From: Miscanthus floridulus
Lineage: Eukaryota > Streptophyta > Magnoliopsida > Poales > Poaceae
DNA: 64,000 nucleotides
Direction: 5' to 3'
NCBI RefSeq assembly: GCF_019320115.1
Contig: NC_089587.1
Coordinates: forward strand, 84,244,384-84,308,383
The notes under the pieces are model-generated. The model ran no database searches. It was not told the DNA's origin and saw only the letters and a list, made by a program, of their open reading frames with translations. Position 1 is the stretch's first letter. Each line of letters opens with the position of its first letter. The position numbers and the translations under genes are program-made. Positions 33,201 to 45,220 of this stretch are shown piece by piece.

Positions 33201-34656
33201 GTCAATCTATCGCTTCCGAGGCTTGACCTCGATCCATACTCATAAGCTTGGCTCTGAGTTAACTGACAACTGTCGCTGACACCTCAATGGAACTAGCTCG
33301 CTGCACGATGGAATAGATAGGCTATACAAATAAATACAATATATCTAAAGATGCGAAACCCTAGGAAGCAAGAAATTTAGATACGAAATTAAAATGCGGG
33401 GCTTGCTACCTATCGAAACGGCAAAACGGCGAGAGGAGGAATGGATTGGGGGACACCAAATCGGCTAGGGTTGCTGATCGGTGAGGATCGGCAATGCGAC
33501 ATGGTGAATCGATGGCCGAGGGTAGCAGTAGCTAGGGCACAGGAATAGGGGCTCAGCGGTGGCATTAGGGTTATGCGGCAGTGGCGAGCAGAGAGGCATG
33601 GGGAGGCACTGTAGGCGGCGGCGAGGCACACGGCGGCTCTGGTGGCATAGCAAGGAGGCGCTGCAGGCGGCGATGGCGGTGGTGGCATGTGGGCTGTGGT
33701 GATGGCGCGCGGGTGAGCGGCGGCGACGCATGGGCTACGGTGACGGCGTGCGGGCGAGCAGTGGTGGCGTGCGGACGAGCGGCGATGGATACAAAGACTT
33801 GGCGGCTATTGTGACTCAGCAGCATAGGGAAGAGCAGCGGTGGCGACAAGGGCAAGGAGCTTGATGGATTAGGGCTCGATTAGGATGCGCACGTGGATTA
33901 TATGAGGGTCCCCCAGTGGATCAGAAAAGGAAACGGGAAAAGGGATCGTAAGCCACACGAAATCTATTGACCAGACGCTCCGGTGGCAGCGACCGAACAC
34001 TGCCACCCAGCGTCCTGTCAATTCCAGAGAGGTCCAATTCCTCTGGATTCATGACCGGACGCGTCCGGTGGACACCGACTAGACGTAGCCAAAGTCTGGT
34101 CACCTAGCCTTGATGTCTTCATGATCGACCGGACGTTGAAGCTCCTCCTGACTGGATGTTGGGAAAACATAGTTTCAGTGTCTGGTCACTCCTACTCGGC
34201 AGCTGTTCACCTCCTATGAACTGATCGGACGCTGGACATCAGAGTCCGGTGCAGCGTCCGGTCACTCTTTCTTCAACGAATCTTCAAAGTCCTTCGCGCT
34301 TCCTGTTCCCAATCAAGTCCCAACTCGAATAAGATCCAAATAAACACCAATTGGGACTAATATGAGTGACCTCTCTCAAACCCTTAAGTTTTTCAAAATA
34401 TTTTGCCTTAGGCTATAATTCTTTTTAAGAAATTAGACAATAAGAGGGCAATTTGAAGACAAACGACAAACAACAATCATGCATATGCAATGCAATACTT
34501 GAAAGTAAATCTAGTTGCTTGTCAAGTTTGATCCAAGGTTAAGCTTCTTCACACACTTTTCAGCGGTTATTTTAACCATGTTAGACAAGCCCTATATACA
34601 TTATAAAACATTAAACATGTTGTATATTACAATGCAATGCAAGGGATAACACAAGC
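33201..34656. other. Non-coding 3' region of the large copia
   Basis: 33410-33860 is a GC-rich tract of GGCGGC/GGTGGC triplets with open but low-complexity frames on both strands. 33960-34275 has several CCGGACG / CGTCCGG motifs, like those in the LTRs of this family. 34330-34640 is AT-rich. I see no gene here. Confidence 0.5.
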
Positions 34657-37600
34657 TCAATTTTTAGTGAAGTTGCTAAAATCAAGCACATTGAGTTCAT
34701 TCCGCAATCTACAAAATGTTGCCTCATCTAGCGGTTTAGTGAAGATATCCGCCAATTGATCCTCGGTCCTTACACCTTCTAATGAAATATCATTTTTAGC
34801 AACATGATCTCTAAGAAAGTGATGGCGAATATCTATGTGCTTGGTGCGAGAGTGTTGAACCGGATTATTTGCAAGTTTTACCGCACTTTTATTGTCGCAC
34901 AAAAGAGGTACTTTATCTAGAACTACACCATAGTCTAGCAAAGTTTGTTTCATATAAAGTATTTGTGCACAACAAACACCCACGGCAATATATTCTGCTT
35001 CGGCGGTGGACAAAACCACACTATTTTGTTTCTTAGAGGACCAAGACACAAGTGATCTACTAAGCAAATAGCACCCTCCGGATGTGTTTTTTCTATTAAC
35101 TTTGCAACCGGCATAATCCGAGTCGGAATAGCCAACTAACTCAAATATAGCTCCTTTAGGATACCAAAGGCCAATGCTTGGTGTGTGCTTAAGATACCTA
35201 AGGATTCTTTTTACGGCAATTAAATGAGTTTCTTTAGGATTAGCTTGAAACCTAGCACACATATATACACTAAACATGATGTCGGGCCTAGATGCGGTCA
35301 AATATAATAAGCTACTAATCATAGAGCGGTAGAGAGTTTGATCAACCGGGTTACCTCCCTCATCTAGGTCGAGATGTTCATTAGTTAGCATTGGAGTCTT
35401 GATTGGCTTACATTTATCCATCTTGAATCTCTTGAGAAGATCATTAGTATATTTCTCTTAAGAGATGAAAATCCCTTCTCTCATTTGCTTGATTTGAAAA
35501 CCAAGAAAGAATGTAAGCTCTCCAATCATTGACATCTCGAACTCCTTCGACATCAATTCACCAAATTCTTTGCATGAATCTTCATTTGATGATCCAAAGA
35601 TGATATCATCAACATACACTTGACAAATGAAGATATGCCCATCAAGCTTCTTGGTGAATAGTGTGGTGTTGACCTTCCCAATGGTGAAGCCCTTCTCAAT
35701 GAGGAAGTCACGAAGGCGCTCATACCAAGCTCTTAGGGCTTGCTTGAGCCCATATAGTGCCTTGGACAACCTATAAACATGATTAGGATATCTAAGGTCT
35801 TTAAACCCAGGAGGTTGATCAACATAGACTGGTTCATTAATAAAGCCATTTAAAATACACTTTTCACATCCATTTGATAAAGTTTTATTTCATGATATAA
35901 TGCATATGCAAGGAGGATACGAATGGCTTCTAATCTTGCAACCGGGGCAAAGGTCTCTCCAAAATCCAAACCTTCAACTTGAGAGAACCCCTTTGAAACT
36001 AGTCTTGCCTTGTTCCTCACAACAACACCTTGATCATCTTGCTTGTTTCAGAACACCCACTTTGTTCCAATGACTCTTGTACCTTTTAGCCACTCTTCAA
36101 GAGTCCAAACTTCATTGTGGGTGAAGTTGTTTAACTCTTTATGCATGGCATTTATCCAATCTAGATGTTGAAGAGCTTCTTCTACCTTAGTAGGCTCAAA
36201 GCAAGAGACAAAAGAGTGATGAGCAATAAATGAAGCAAGTTTTTGAGATCGAGTCATTACACCCTTTAATGGACTCCCTATGATGAGATCTTGTGGATAA
36301 TCTTGAAGTAGAGGTGTATTTCTTCTATGGACCACTTAAGGGGGAGGTTGTGGAGCATCAATATCTTGTGCTTGTACCACCATTTGTTCATGGAAGACAT
36401 GAGTATCTTTATTTTCTACTCTCCCATCTTTTTCACCATCTTATGGCACACTTGATGAAGAAGGTGGATCAATCACTTATACATCATCTTTAGGCTTGAT
36501 GTCTCCAACCGGAATGTTCTTCATAGCCTCCCTCAATGGTTCATCACCTACATCATCAAGATTCTCATATGCTCCTTAGGAGCCATTAGATTTATCAAAT
36601 TCTACATCATATGTTTCTTCAACCAAGCCCGTGGCATGATTAAATACTCTATATGCTTTAGACTTTGATGAGTAACCAACAAGAAAACCAATATCATAAC
36701 ATCTTTGGAACTTTCCTAGGTGTTGCCACTTCTTGTAGATGTAGCATTTGCAACCAAACACCCTAAAGAAGGAGACGTCCGACTTCTTCCCATTGAGCAA
36801 CTCATAAGGTGTCTTGCCAAAGAACTTTTGAAGGAATAGGCGGTTGGATGCATAGCATGTAGTGTTGATTGCTTCCGCCCATAGAGCTTTGGGGGTGTTG
36901 TACTCATCAAGTATTATTCTTGCAAGAGTGATCAATGTCCAGTTCTTCCTCTCAACTATACCATTTTGTTGAGAAGTATATGTTGCGGAGACTTTATGTT
37001 TGATTCCAACTTCATCACAATAAGCTTCTATGTTTGTGTTGTTAAATTCTTTCCCATTGTCACTTCTTATCTTCTTGAGTTTCACTTCAAATTCATTTTG
37101 TGCTCTCTTGGCAAACTTCTTGAAGCAAGATGCAACTTCAGATTTGTCATGAAGGAAGAATACTCATGTATACCTTGAATAATCATCAACAATCACAAGC
37201 CAATAAAGATTTCCTCTCAAACTCTTGTATGTTGTTGGTCCAAATAAATCCATGTGAAGGAGTTCTAGTACTCTTACGGTTGACATAAAAGCTTTTGTTG
37301 GATGGGTATTTGCAACTTGCTTGCCGGTTTGACATGCACTACAAAGTTTGTCCTTCTCAAACTTCACATCCTTCAACCCTCTCACCAAATCATTCTTTAT
37401 AAACTTCTTGAGTGAGCTCATTCCAACATGAGCAAGTCTTCTATGCCATAGCCACCCAAGTGTTGTTTTGGTGAATAGGCATGTCTTCAAGTGTGCATCT
37501 TTGGAGGTGAAGTCCACTAGATATAGGTTGTTGTATCTAAACCCTTTGAATATCACATGATCATCATCCTTCTTGGATACAACAACCTCCTTCTCGGTAA

Positions 37601-37874
37601 ACAAGCATTGGAAGCCAAGGTCACACAATTGTCCAACGGATAGCAAGTTGAAGCTCAAAGAAGCAATATATAGCACATTGGAGATGGAATGATCATTTGA
37701 TATTGCCACTTTGCCCAATCCTTTGACCTTGCATTTTGAGTTATCTCCAAATGTGATTCTTTCTTGCCCATCTACTTCTTCATCTAGTGAGGTGAACATA
37801 CGAGGATCACCGGTCATATGTTGTGTGCAACCACTATCAATAACCCAATGACTTCCACCGGTCTTGTAGTTCAC
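34657..37874 (-). pseudogene. Large copia pol: protease, integrase, RT, RNase H
   Basis: From 37874: protease with WVIDSGCTQHMTG, pre-integrase HHCC (LWHRRLAHVGMSSL, LCSACQTGK), integrase with VDDYSRYT, then IRSDNGKEF and QQNGIVERKNW (37085-36576). RT follows with WINAMHKELNNFTHNEVW (36335-36048), [16 protein letters not shown] and the catalytic YVDDIIFGSS (35769-35458). The last block is RNase H with YSDSDYAGCKVNRKNTSGG, STAEAEYIAVG and KHIDIRHHFLRDHV, to 34657. Breaks lie near 37160, 36575, 36340, 36047-35770 and 35457. Catalytic motifs remain readable. The domain order and large size point to the SIRE/Maximus group. Confidence 0.9.
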
Positions 37875-38001
37875 CTACACACAAGAGATCAAGCTTTAGG
37901 AACCCAAACTTGTTGAGGGCCACTCACCTTCTCAACAAGTGACTTTGCAACCTAAATTTTCTTAGGCCTATTCTTGTTGAGAGGACCTAAGAACATCACT
38001 T

Positions 38002-40257
38002 TCATCTTTCCACTAGAATCCTTTCTAAGCATGTAGTAAGCATTGAAGGCAAATGGTCTAGCATGCTTGGGCAAGATTGCGGTGGTGGAGTTTGGCACTC
38101 ATGAGCAAAGTGGCCTTCTTGTCCACACTCAAAGCATCTCTTTAGCTTTGGCTTTGGCTTTGGCTTTGATTGTTGTTGTTGAGCTTGAGCCTTCTTCTCT
38201 TTGTTTGCCATGTATCCAATGCCATTTCTATTCATCTTCATGATGGTGTTCATTAGAAGTTCACTTTGAAGATACTTGCCTCTAGTGAACTTGCTCAATC
38301 CAATCTTGAGATGCTCTTTTTCCAACTTGAGCTTCTTGTTCTCTTCCTTGAGTGCATCACTACTTTTATCTTCCTTGAGTGCAACATTGTTTCTCTCTTC
38401 CTTGAGTTTCTTGTTTTCTTCTTTTAGCTTCTCATTCTCAAGAATCAAGTCACCATCATGATCAAGAGTTTCTAGCACAATGGTGTTGTTGATTTTGAAC
38501 TCTTCAAACTCTTTCTTTAGCTTTTCATTATCATGCTTGAGCTTGACATACTCATCATAGTCATTGCACTCAACCACTTGCTTGCCTTTGCCACTAGATC
38601 CTTGCTCAATGCTCTCATCAATTAAATCATCACATGATGTAGCTATATCAATCTTAACAACATCGTTAGTAGCATCATGTGGCTCATTGGGTAAAAATTC
38701 TTGAGGAATAACAAGATTGTCATGATTAATCTTGAGAGTAGTGTATTCATCTTTTAGCTTGTAATGGCTAGTGACAAGCTCTTTGTGCACCCACTCAAGT
38801 TTATCATGTTTATCTTTAAGCTCTTTCTTAGAAGATTTGAGCTCCTTGAGTTTGGATGACATAGCATCATTTGCTTCTCTAAGCTCAACGCTAGCCTTTT
38901 TGGCTATCTCACGTTTAGGTAAAAGAGAATCATTCTTAATCTCAAGCTTTTATTTTTAGCTCTAGTCTTTATAATGATCTTAGTGTATTTCTTTAGTAAT
39001 TTAGCAAGATCATCATAAGTAGGTGACTCATATTCATCATCGCTATCACTATCACTATCATCATTATGAGCATGATCATCACCACTACTATCATCATCAT
39101 GTGATACCTTGCGTTTACCCTTGGCCATAAGACAGGTGTGTAGAGGATGATGGCAGTGGTGGCGGTGAAGATGATGAGTCAATAGCAATGGTGGCCACCT
39201 TCTCGTTGTCATTTTCATCATCGGATGATCCACTAGATGAATCAATGTCCATGAGCCAATCACCGACGATGTAAGCCTTTCCACTCTTCTTTTTATGGAA
39301 ATCCTTCTTCTTGCAATCTCTCTTCTTGTATGGCTTGTTCTTTTTCTTCTCATCTTCATCTTCATTGCTTGAGTCATCTTTCTTGCCCTTGTTCTTGTTC
39401 TTGAACTTGTCTTTCTTGGGCTTTGTGCATTGGTGAGCTAGATGACCAGGTTCTCCACAATTGTAGCAATCCATCTCAGAGATTGGCTTCCTTCTAGAGC
39501 TAGTAAAGAACTTCTTCTTTTTGCCATCAAACTTGATGCCACTCTTGTTGAGCTTCTTTAGCATCTTGGTGGTCTTCTTCACTATGAGAGCAAGACTTTC
39601 ATCATCAACTTCATCATCACTTGAGCTCTCATACTCAAGTCTTGTCTTGCCCTTCTCTTGACTAGCTTTGAATGCTAAGTCCTTATCTTTCTTCTTGGTA
39701 GAGGATGAGCCATCTTGTGGCATGATGTGCATGTACATCTCATGAGCATTGATCTTCCCCAAGATTTGTATCGGTGTAGCGGTGGAAAGATCACCTTGAT
39801 GTAGCACAGTCACAATATGCCCATATTTGTTAATGGGGAGGACACTCAAGATCTTTCTTACAATATCAAATGATTGCATTTGAGTAAGTCCAAGCCCATT
39901 GACTTCCTCTACAAGAACATTCAAACGTGAATACATTTTATTAGCACATTCTTTAGGAAGCATTTCAAAAGAGTTGAGCTTCTTCATGACAACATGATAG
40001 CATTCCTCACTCTCACTCTTAGTTCCCTCATGGAGCGCACAAACGTCCGACCATAGTGCATGGGCGTCTTTGTGGTTCCTCACCCGATTGAACACATCTT
40101 TGCAAAGGCCTCTAAAGATGGTGTTTCGAGCCTTTGCATTCCACTTCTCATAATTCACCACATCGCCTTGTAGGTTAGTAACATCCTGAGGTTTTGGGAA
40201 GCCTTGAGAGGTGGTTCTAAGTATACCAACATCTAGAGCCTCTAGATACGCCTCCAT
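38002..40257 (-). pseudogene. Large copia gag with two zinc knuckles and a coiled coil
   Basis: The first block, 40257-39115, is 380 codons: a gag core (WNAKARNTIFRGLCKDVFNR), a Lys-rich stretch and the knuckle CYNCGEPGHLAHQC. After a frameshift near 39130 comes an acidic Asp/Ser segment. After a second break near 38945, 38862-38002 has about 130 residues of Lys/Glu/Leu coiled coil and a second knuckle, CFECGQEGHFAHEC. Very long gag proteins of this type are known in the SIRE/Maximus lineage. It forms particles and packages RNA. Confidence 0.85.
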
Positions 40258-40361
40258 ACGAATTTTCTAATAAGGAAAGTCATCTCCCTTAAAGATAGGA
40301 GGAGGTCCATTCCCATGAGACATCTTGCTCTAGGCGGTTAAGCCTAAATACATGAGCACAA

Positions 40362-40376
40362 GGCTCTGATACTAAT
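40362..40376 (-). other. Primer-binding site of the large copia
   Basis: On the minus strand ATTAGTATCAGAGCC follows the LTR end CCTTTCA. It matches the initiator-Met primer site apart from the first bases. Confidence 0.7.
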
Positions 40377-41854
40377 TGAAAGGATCAAGATGCCCAAGAG
40401 AGGGTGAATTGGGCTAATTCTAAATTAATTTACAATAATTAAATCCTATGGTTAGCCCAATTAACCCCTTGTGCCTAGAAAGTGTTCCTAATTGTTCTAC
40501 CACACAAAAGACTTGCAACCTAAGTTCTAATCCTACTCTAGCATGGTAATTCTATGAATGTAAAGACATGAATTGAATTGCACAAAGTAAATGCTCAAAG
40601 TAAATACTCAAGGTAAATAGAGAGGAAAGAACGCGACGATGTTTTGCCGAGGTATCAGAGAGTCACCACTCCCCACTAGTCCTCGTTGGAGCACCCGTGC
40701 AAGGGTGTAGCTCCCCCTTGATCCGTGCAAGGATCAAGTGCTCTCTATGGGTTGATTCTTTGACACTCCGTCGCGGTGAATCACCCACAACCGCTCACAA
40801 CATAAGTTGGGTCACCCACAAGCTCCGTCGGGTGATCACCAAACTCCCAATCACCACCAAGCCGTCTAGGTGATGGCGATCACCAAGAGTAATAAGCACG
40901 AACTCTCACTTGACCACGACAAGCCTAATGAGAAGGTGGATGCATACTTTGCTACTCTTGATCTTCACTAATGAGGGCTCTCTTTGGGATTCTCAAATCT
41001 TAATCACCTCACTAGGACCTTGCTCTTCTTGGCACTCTCTAAGGTGTTTCTCAGCTGTTGGAATGAGCAAAAGTACCCCCACACATGAGTGAAGGTTGTA
41101 TTTATAACACCGGCTGAAAAACGAACCGTTATGTGCCTCTGTGGGGTGATCGGACGGTCTGATCAGTATACCCCGAACTCCAGTGTTTACAGTGTGACCG
41201 AACACTGGCCAGCGTCCGGTCAACACTTACCAGATGTGTCCGGTCATGATTTTCCCTCTCTGGAACCTTACTGGGGTCGACCGGACGCTGGCCCTCAACG
41301 TTCGATACCATGAACTCGCAGCGTCCGATCACTTCCAGACGCTTTCACCTTGGTCAAATGAACTGACCAGACTCTGAGCCAGCGTCTAGTCATACCGAAG
41401 CCAGCGTCCGGTTAGTATTTGACCCTCCATTCACTTCCAACTCTCGAACATATGTGAATGAAGTTTGCTCCATTGAATCAAAGGGTTGTTATGGAGCTAC
41501 CTAGTGCTAGTTTTAACAAGTGTGCACCACACCTAACTCACTAGTCTCACCTAGGTCAAGCTACCCGTTCATAACCCCCTTAATAGTACGGCCAAAGTAA
41601 AAACAAAGTCCTAAACTACTCTAAGTGTCTCTCCAACTTCAATCGACACTTAGAACTAGTCCATCCTTAACCTTGTCGTCCATCCTTTGAAAACTGAAAC
41701 GATTTCCATCATAGGGGAATGACAACCTTGATTGCTCAATCGATCTCTATTACCGTGACCTAACTCAATTGTTTCTGCAAAAACACACGTTAGTCACAGT
41801 AATCACGTATTGTCATTAATCACCGAAACCCAACTAGAGGCCTAGATGCTTTCA
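40377..41854 (-). repeat. 5' LTR of the large copia, 1478 bp
   Basis: It starts TGAAAGGATCAAGATG and ends GATGCTTTCA in plus orientation, with a primer-binding site inside and an abrupt switch to the older copia's integrase frame outside. It contains CCGGACG / CGTCCGG motifs (about 41150-41420), as in the solo LTR at 10857-12846. Confidence 0.88.
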
Positions 41855-44060
41855 CTCATGTCCTCTAGCTTGGTGAGGACCGGCTTCGTCTTCCTGACGT
41901 GGCCGATGTAGCCGAATGTTCGAAGGAAGGACATGCTTGGCTTGCGCCCATACCAAGCTTCGAACGATGTCTTGCTCTTCTGGGCCTTGGTGGATCCACA
42001 GTTGAGGATGAACACTGCCGTGGTCACCGCCTCACCCCAGAACCTTACCGCCATGCTCTTGGCCTTCATCATAGATCGAGCCATGCCGACCACCGTCTGG
42101 TTCCACTGCTCCACCACGTCATTCTGTTGTGGTGAATACGGCGCGGTGTGGTGTCGCACCACACCCTGATCTACGCAGAACGCAGCGAACTCCACCAAAG
42201 TGAATTCACCGCCGCAATCTATCCTCAGCACGTGCAGCTTCTTGCCGCTCTCGGCCTCTGCGCGCATCTTGAACTTCTTGATCGCCGTCACCGCTTCGTC
42301 CTTGCTCGTTAGGAGTTGCAGCCACATGTAGCGACTACAATCATCCACGAGCAGGAGGAAGTACTGCCGACCACAATTTGTGGCTGGCGTGATTAGCCCG
42401 CAGAAATCGCCATGGACGAGCTCGAGAGCGTCCATCGCGCGATATTTGGCCGCCTTTTGAAATGGCAGCCTCCTCTGCTTTTCTAGCTAGGTAGCTATCA
42501 CACAGCTCATCTTCGTTCTCGATGTGGGGTAGCCCTCAGATGATCTTCTCCAGCCGACCAAGTGCGTCGAAGCTGAGATGTCCAAACCGGGGATGCCACA
42601 GCCATGGCTCCTCGTTGTGCCGTGCTGTCAGGCACACTGGCTGCTCCACCTTAAAGTCGAGCAGGTACAATCGGTTCCGGGACCTCTTCACCTTGGCAAG
42701 AAGTCGCTGCTCCTGGTCCTTGGTCCTTAGGACTCTGTCCTTGATCAGTACCTTGTTACCGCGCTCATCCAACTAGCTAATGCTGATGATGCTTGAACGC
42801 AGCTGTGGGATGTAATATATATCCGTTAGCGCGTGGTGCTCGCCGTTCTGGCATCGGAAGATGATGGTGTCGTGTCCTCGGATAGCCACCCTTAAGCCGT
42901 CACCGAACTTCACCGTGTCGGTCACGTTGTCGTCGAGCTCGGAGAAGGCTGCCTTGGAGCCCGTCATGTGGTTGCTGGCGCCGGAGTCCAGATACCACCG
43001 CTGCTCCTGCTCGCCGCCCACATGTCCGAGGTGGACTTGGATGCGTGTTTCGTCGATGTTTATAGCCTTCAAGGACTTCCCAAGCCCTGCCACCGCCATC
43101 ACCTCTCCATTCTCCTCGGTCTCAACGTCGTGCAGTGCACAGAACGTTGCCATCAGAATAATGGCCTCATCATCATCATTAGCTTGCGCCAGATGAGCCT
43201 CAGCCTTCTTCTCCTATTTACGATTTGGGCACTCTCATGCCTAATGGCCCGTCTTCCCACAGCGTCGGCCGACGTTGGGGTCGACCTTCTTCTTCTTCAA
43301 AGAAAAAGCCTTGCCGCGGCACTTGCCATCGCCACCGCGGCTAGAGGAGACTACTCCGGAGTTCCTCCGAGCAGCACACTCTTGCTCTATCAGCAGCAGC
43401 TTGCTACTGTCCTTTGTTGCTATCGCCTGCTCCATGCGCTTGTCCACCGCTCACAGACAGCCTGTCACATCCTCAATGGTGAGGATGGACAAGTCCAGCA
43501 TCGTCTCTATGGAGAGAGCGATCTGGATGTACTTCGCCGGCACGGAGTGAAGGTACTTGGAGACCACCTCCTCTTCGTCGATGATGACGCTGTGGCTCCT
43601 CAACTTGCTGATGAGCGTCTACAGACGGAGGGAGAAGTCCTCCACTGATCACCATTCTTGAACTTGAGGTTGACGTACTCCTGCTTCAGAAGTTGGGTCG
43701 TCGCCTTCTTTGCGCGGTCGAAACAGACGCGCATCGCCGCAATGGTCTCCCATGCCTCCTTAGCAGAGCTCTTCGCCCCCAACGGCTCTCTGTACTCCGC
43801 CGGTACAGCAGCGAGGATAGCCTCCAACGCTGACATATCGTCTTCTTCGTTGTCGGTGCCCTTGTTAACTGCATTCCAGAGCCGTCGGGGTCTGAGCTTA
43901 ACCTTCATGGTCACCGCCCACTCTCCATAGTTGGTGCGAGTCAGCGTCGGCCAACTGGTGTCGCTGACCTCCCGTACCATGCACACAACGACCTCCTGTC
44001 GCGGCTGAGCAGCTACAGCAGCTCTGCTGCTGTCGCCCATCTCCAAACCGTCCGTCATCG
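41855..44060 (-). pseudogene. Intronic copia gag, protease and integrase
   Basis: Read from 44058: gag (SWPTLTRTNYGEWAVTMKV, about 150 codons), zinc-knuckle remains (CGKTGH near 43245), protease with WYLDSGASNHMTG (43000-42960), pre-integrase with WLWHPRFGHLSFDAL (42620), then integrase with LVDDCSRYMWLQLL, LRIDCGGEF and SPQQNDVVEQWN. The frame is cut at 41855 after K-L-E-D-M by the inserted larger copia. Frameshifts lie near 43600, 43200, 42770 and 42500. The rest is at 15994-18257. Confidence 0.88.
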
Positions 44061-44091
44061 CCAGCAGTTAATCCGGTGACGATGCTTGTAC

Positions 44092-44106
44092 GACTCTGAT
44101 ACCACT
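44092..44106 (-). other. Primer-binding site of the intronic copia
   Basis: AGTGGTATCAGAGTC on the minus strand, directly after the LTR end, fits the initiator-Met tRNA primer site. Confidence 0.78.
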
Positions 44107-44557
44107 TGTTAGTCTCTAGATCTCTGGCACGGAGTTATCCGACCACTCACTAGTGTTGCCGAAGCACACACTAGCGATATCGACCACGAACTGTCGTTGG
44201 TGACCACACACTATGGCTAGAGGTAGAAGACGGGAGGGAGAACAAAGTACACACACAGTACAAGCACCAGCGTTGGCCGAAGCTAAGATGGTAAACCGAA
44301 CTCGCTCTGTGTACTAAGTTGCAGTGGCAAACTATTGATACAACTCTATCCATCTACTGTGCTCTGTCATGCTGCTACAGTGACTAGATATGACATCAGG
44401 ACTGACTTTGACGCCTGTCTCTGCTATGGCTACAGTACGGTAGGAGAGCCGTTCGGCGCTTGCCCCTGCTATGGTTACAATACTACATTAGGGTACCTTT
44501 TCGACGTCACCTTCCCTTATCTGTTCAAAGAAAAAAAAAGCGATAGATTATTCAACA
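44107..44557 (-). repeat. 5' LTR of the intronic copia element
   Basis: It runs from TGTTAGTCTC to ATTATTCAACA in plus orientation and is followed by the target duplication CTACT. It aligns with the left LTR but with many substitutions and indels. Confidence 0.88.
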
Positions 44558-44582
44558 CTACTCACAAGCACTCGCAATTCAG

Positions 44583-45220
44583 ATCATGATGGCTACGCTG
44601 CTCTTCATAATTCCAAGCGGTAAGAACGAGGGCGAGAAACTGATGGACTGGAACAAGTGTAGGAAGCTCCATTGGGACATTATCCTCCTCCTGGGGGCAG
44701 GGTTCGCCATTGCCGAAGGCTTCAGGTCAAGCGGCCTGACTGATATCCTCTCCGACGGGCTCCGGTTCCTGAAGGGTGCAGAGACGGCGGTCATTGTACC
44801 TGTGGCCTGCATCGTCAGTGGTGTCATCACGTTGTTCACGTCTGACGATGCGACCACAACGCTGGTGCTCCCTCTGTTCGTTGAATTAGCGAAGGCGATC
44901 AATGTGCACCCAGCGTTGCTTATGGTTTCTGGAGCAGTTGGGGCTCAGCTTTCGTACTTGTTACCTACTGGATCGCCGTCAAATGTAATTGGGTTCAGTA
45001 CTGGCCACATTACCATCAAGGATCATGTGATCACAGGACTGCCCCTGAAAGTTGTCGGAATCGCAGCGCTGACAATCTTGATGCCAACTCTAGGTAACAG
45101 CTGCACAAATCACGACTAAGAGCTAGTCAGTAAATTCAGAACTGGTTTCATCTGATACTCTTCTTTCTTGAATGATTATATGCAGGATCACAGGTTTTTA
45201 GCACAGACAGCAAGTTCTAG
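44583..45220 (+). pseudogene. TDT: Tonoplast dicarboxylate transporter, 3' exons
   Basis: Exon 44583-45093 continues the transporter in the correct phase after the giant intron ([66 protein letters not shown]). The last exon, 45186-45220, adds about ten residues ending S-T-D-S-K-F. Splice borders are GT-AG. The second half-repeat substrate/sodium motif reads S-D-D-A-T-T-T, where plant relatives have S-N-N before A-T-T-T. The 170-codon exon is fully open, so decay is recent or selection has only lately relaxed. The sequence around it fits an SLC13/DASS carrier of malate at the vacuole membrane. Confidence 0.85.

Larger units (their letters stand above)
18258..41854 (-). mobile_element. Large SIRE/Maximus-like copia element, 3' end incomplete
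   Basis: The 5' LTR is at 40377-41854. Then come gag (40257-38002), pol (37874-34657), a long 3' region with an accessory reading frame (33200-32416, continued 19129-18300), and a junction with the older copia at about 18258. The right junction interrupts the integrase reading frame exactly after K-L-E-D-M. The left junction resumes within a few bases (S-E-P then M-V-F-L-G-Y). The flanks CTCAT (41855-41859) and CTAGT (18258-18262) are a poor target duplication. No 3' LTR starting TGAAAGGATC is found at the left end, so that LTR was lost or the left part has another origin. A gypsy element sits inside at 19130-32415. Confidence 0.75.
15531..44557 (-). mobile_element. Ty1/copia element inside the transporter intron, host of two further insertions
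   Basis: Related LTRs at 15531-15992 and 44107-44557 bound the element. The target duplication CTACT is at 15526-15530 and 44558-44562. gag lies next to the right LTR and RNase H next to the left, so the element is on the minus strand. Its own sequence is 15531-18257 plus 41855-44557, about 5.4 kb; the 23.6 kb between is a later insertion. The two LTRs differ at many sites with indels, clearly more than those of the gypsy element nested inside, which fits an older insertion. The left terminus lacks the expected TG, perhaps through a small deletion. Confidence 0.9.

Noticed and set aside
33410..33860. Pro/Ser/His-rich ORFs
   Set aside because: They arise from GGCGGC/GGTGGC repeats and show no domain or homologue-like motif.
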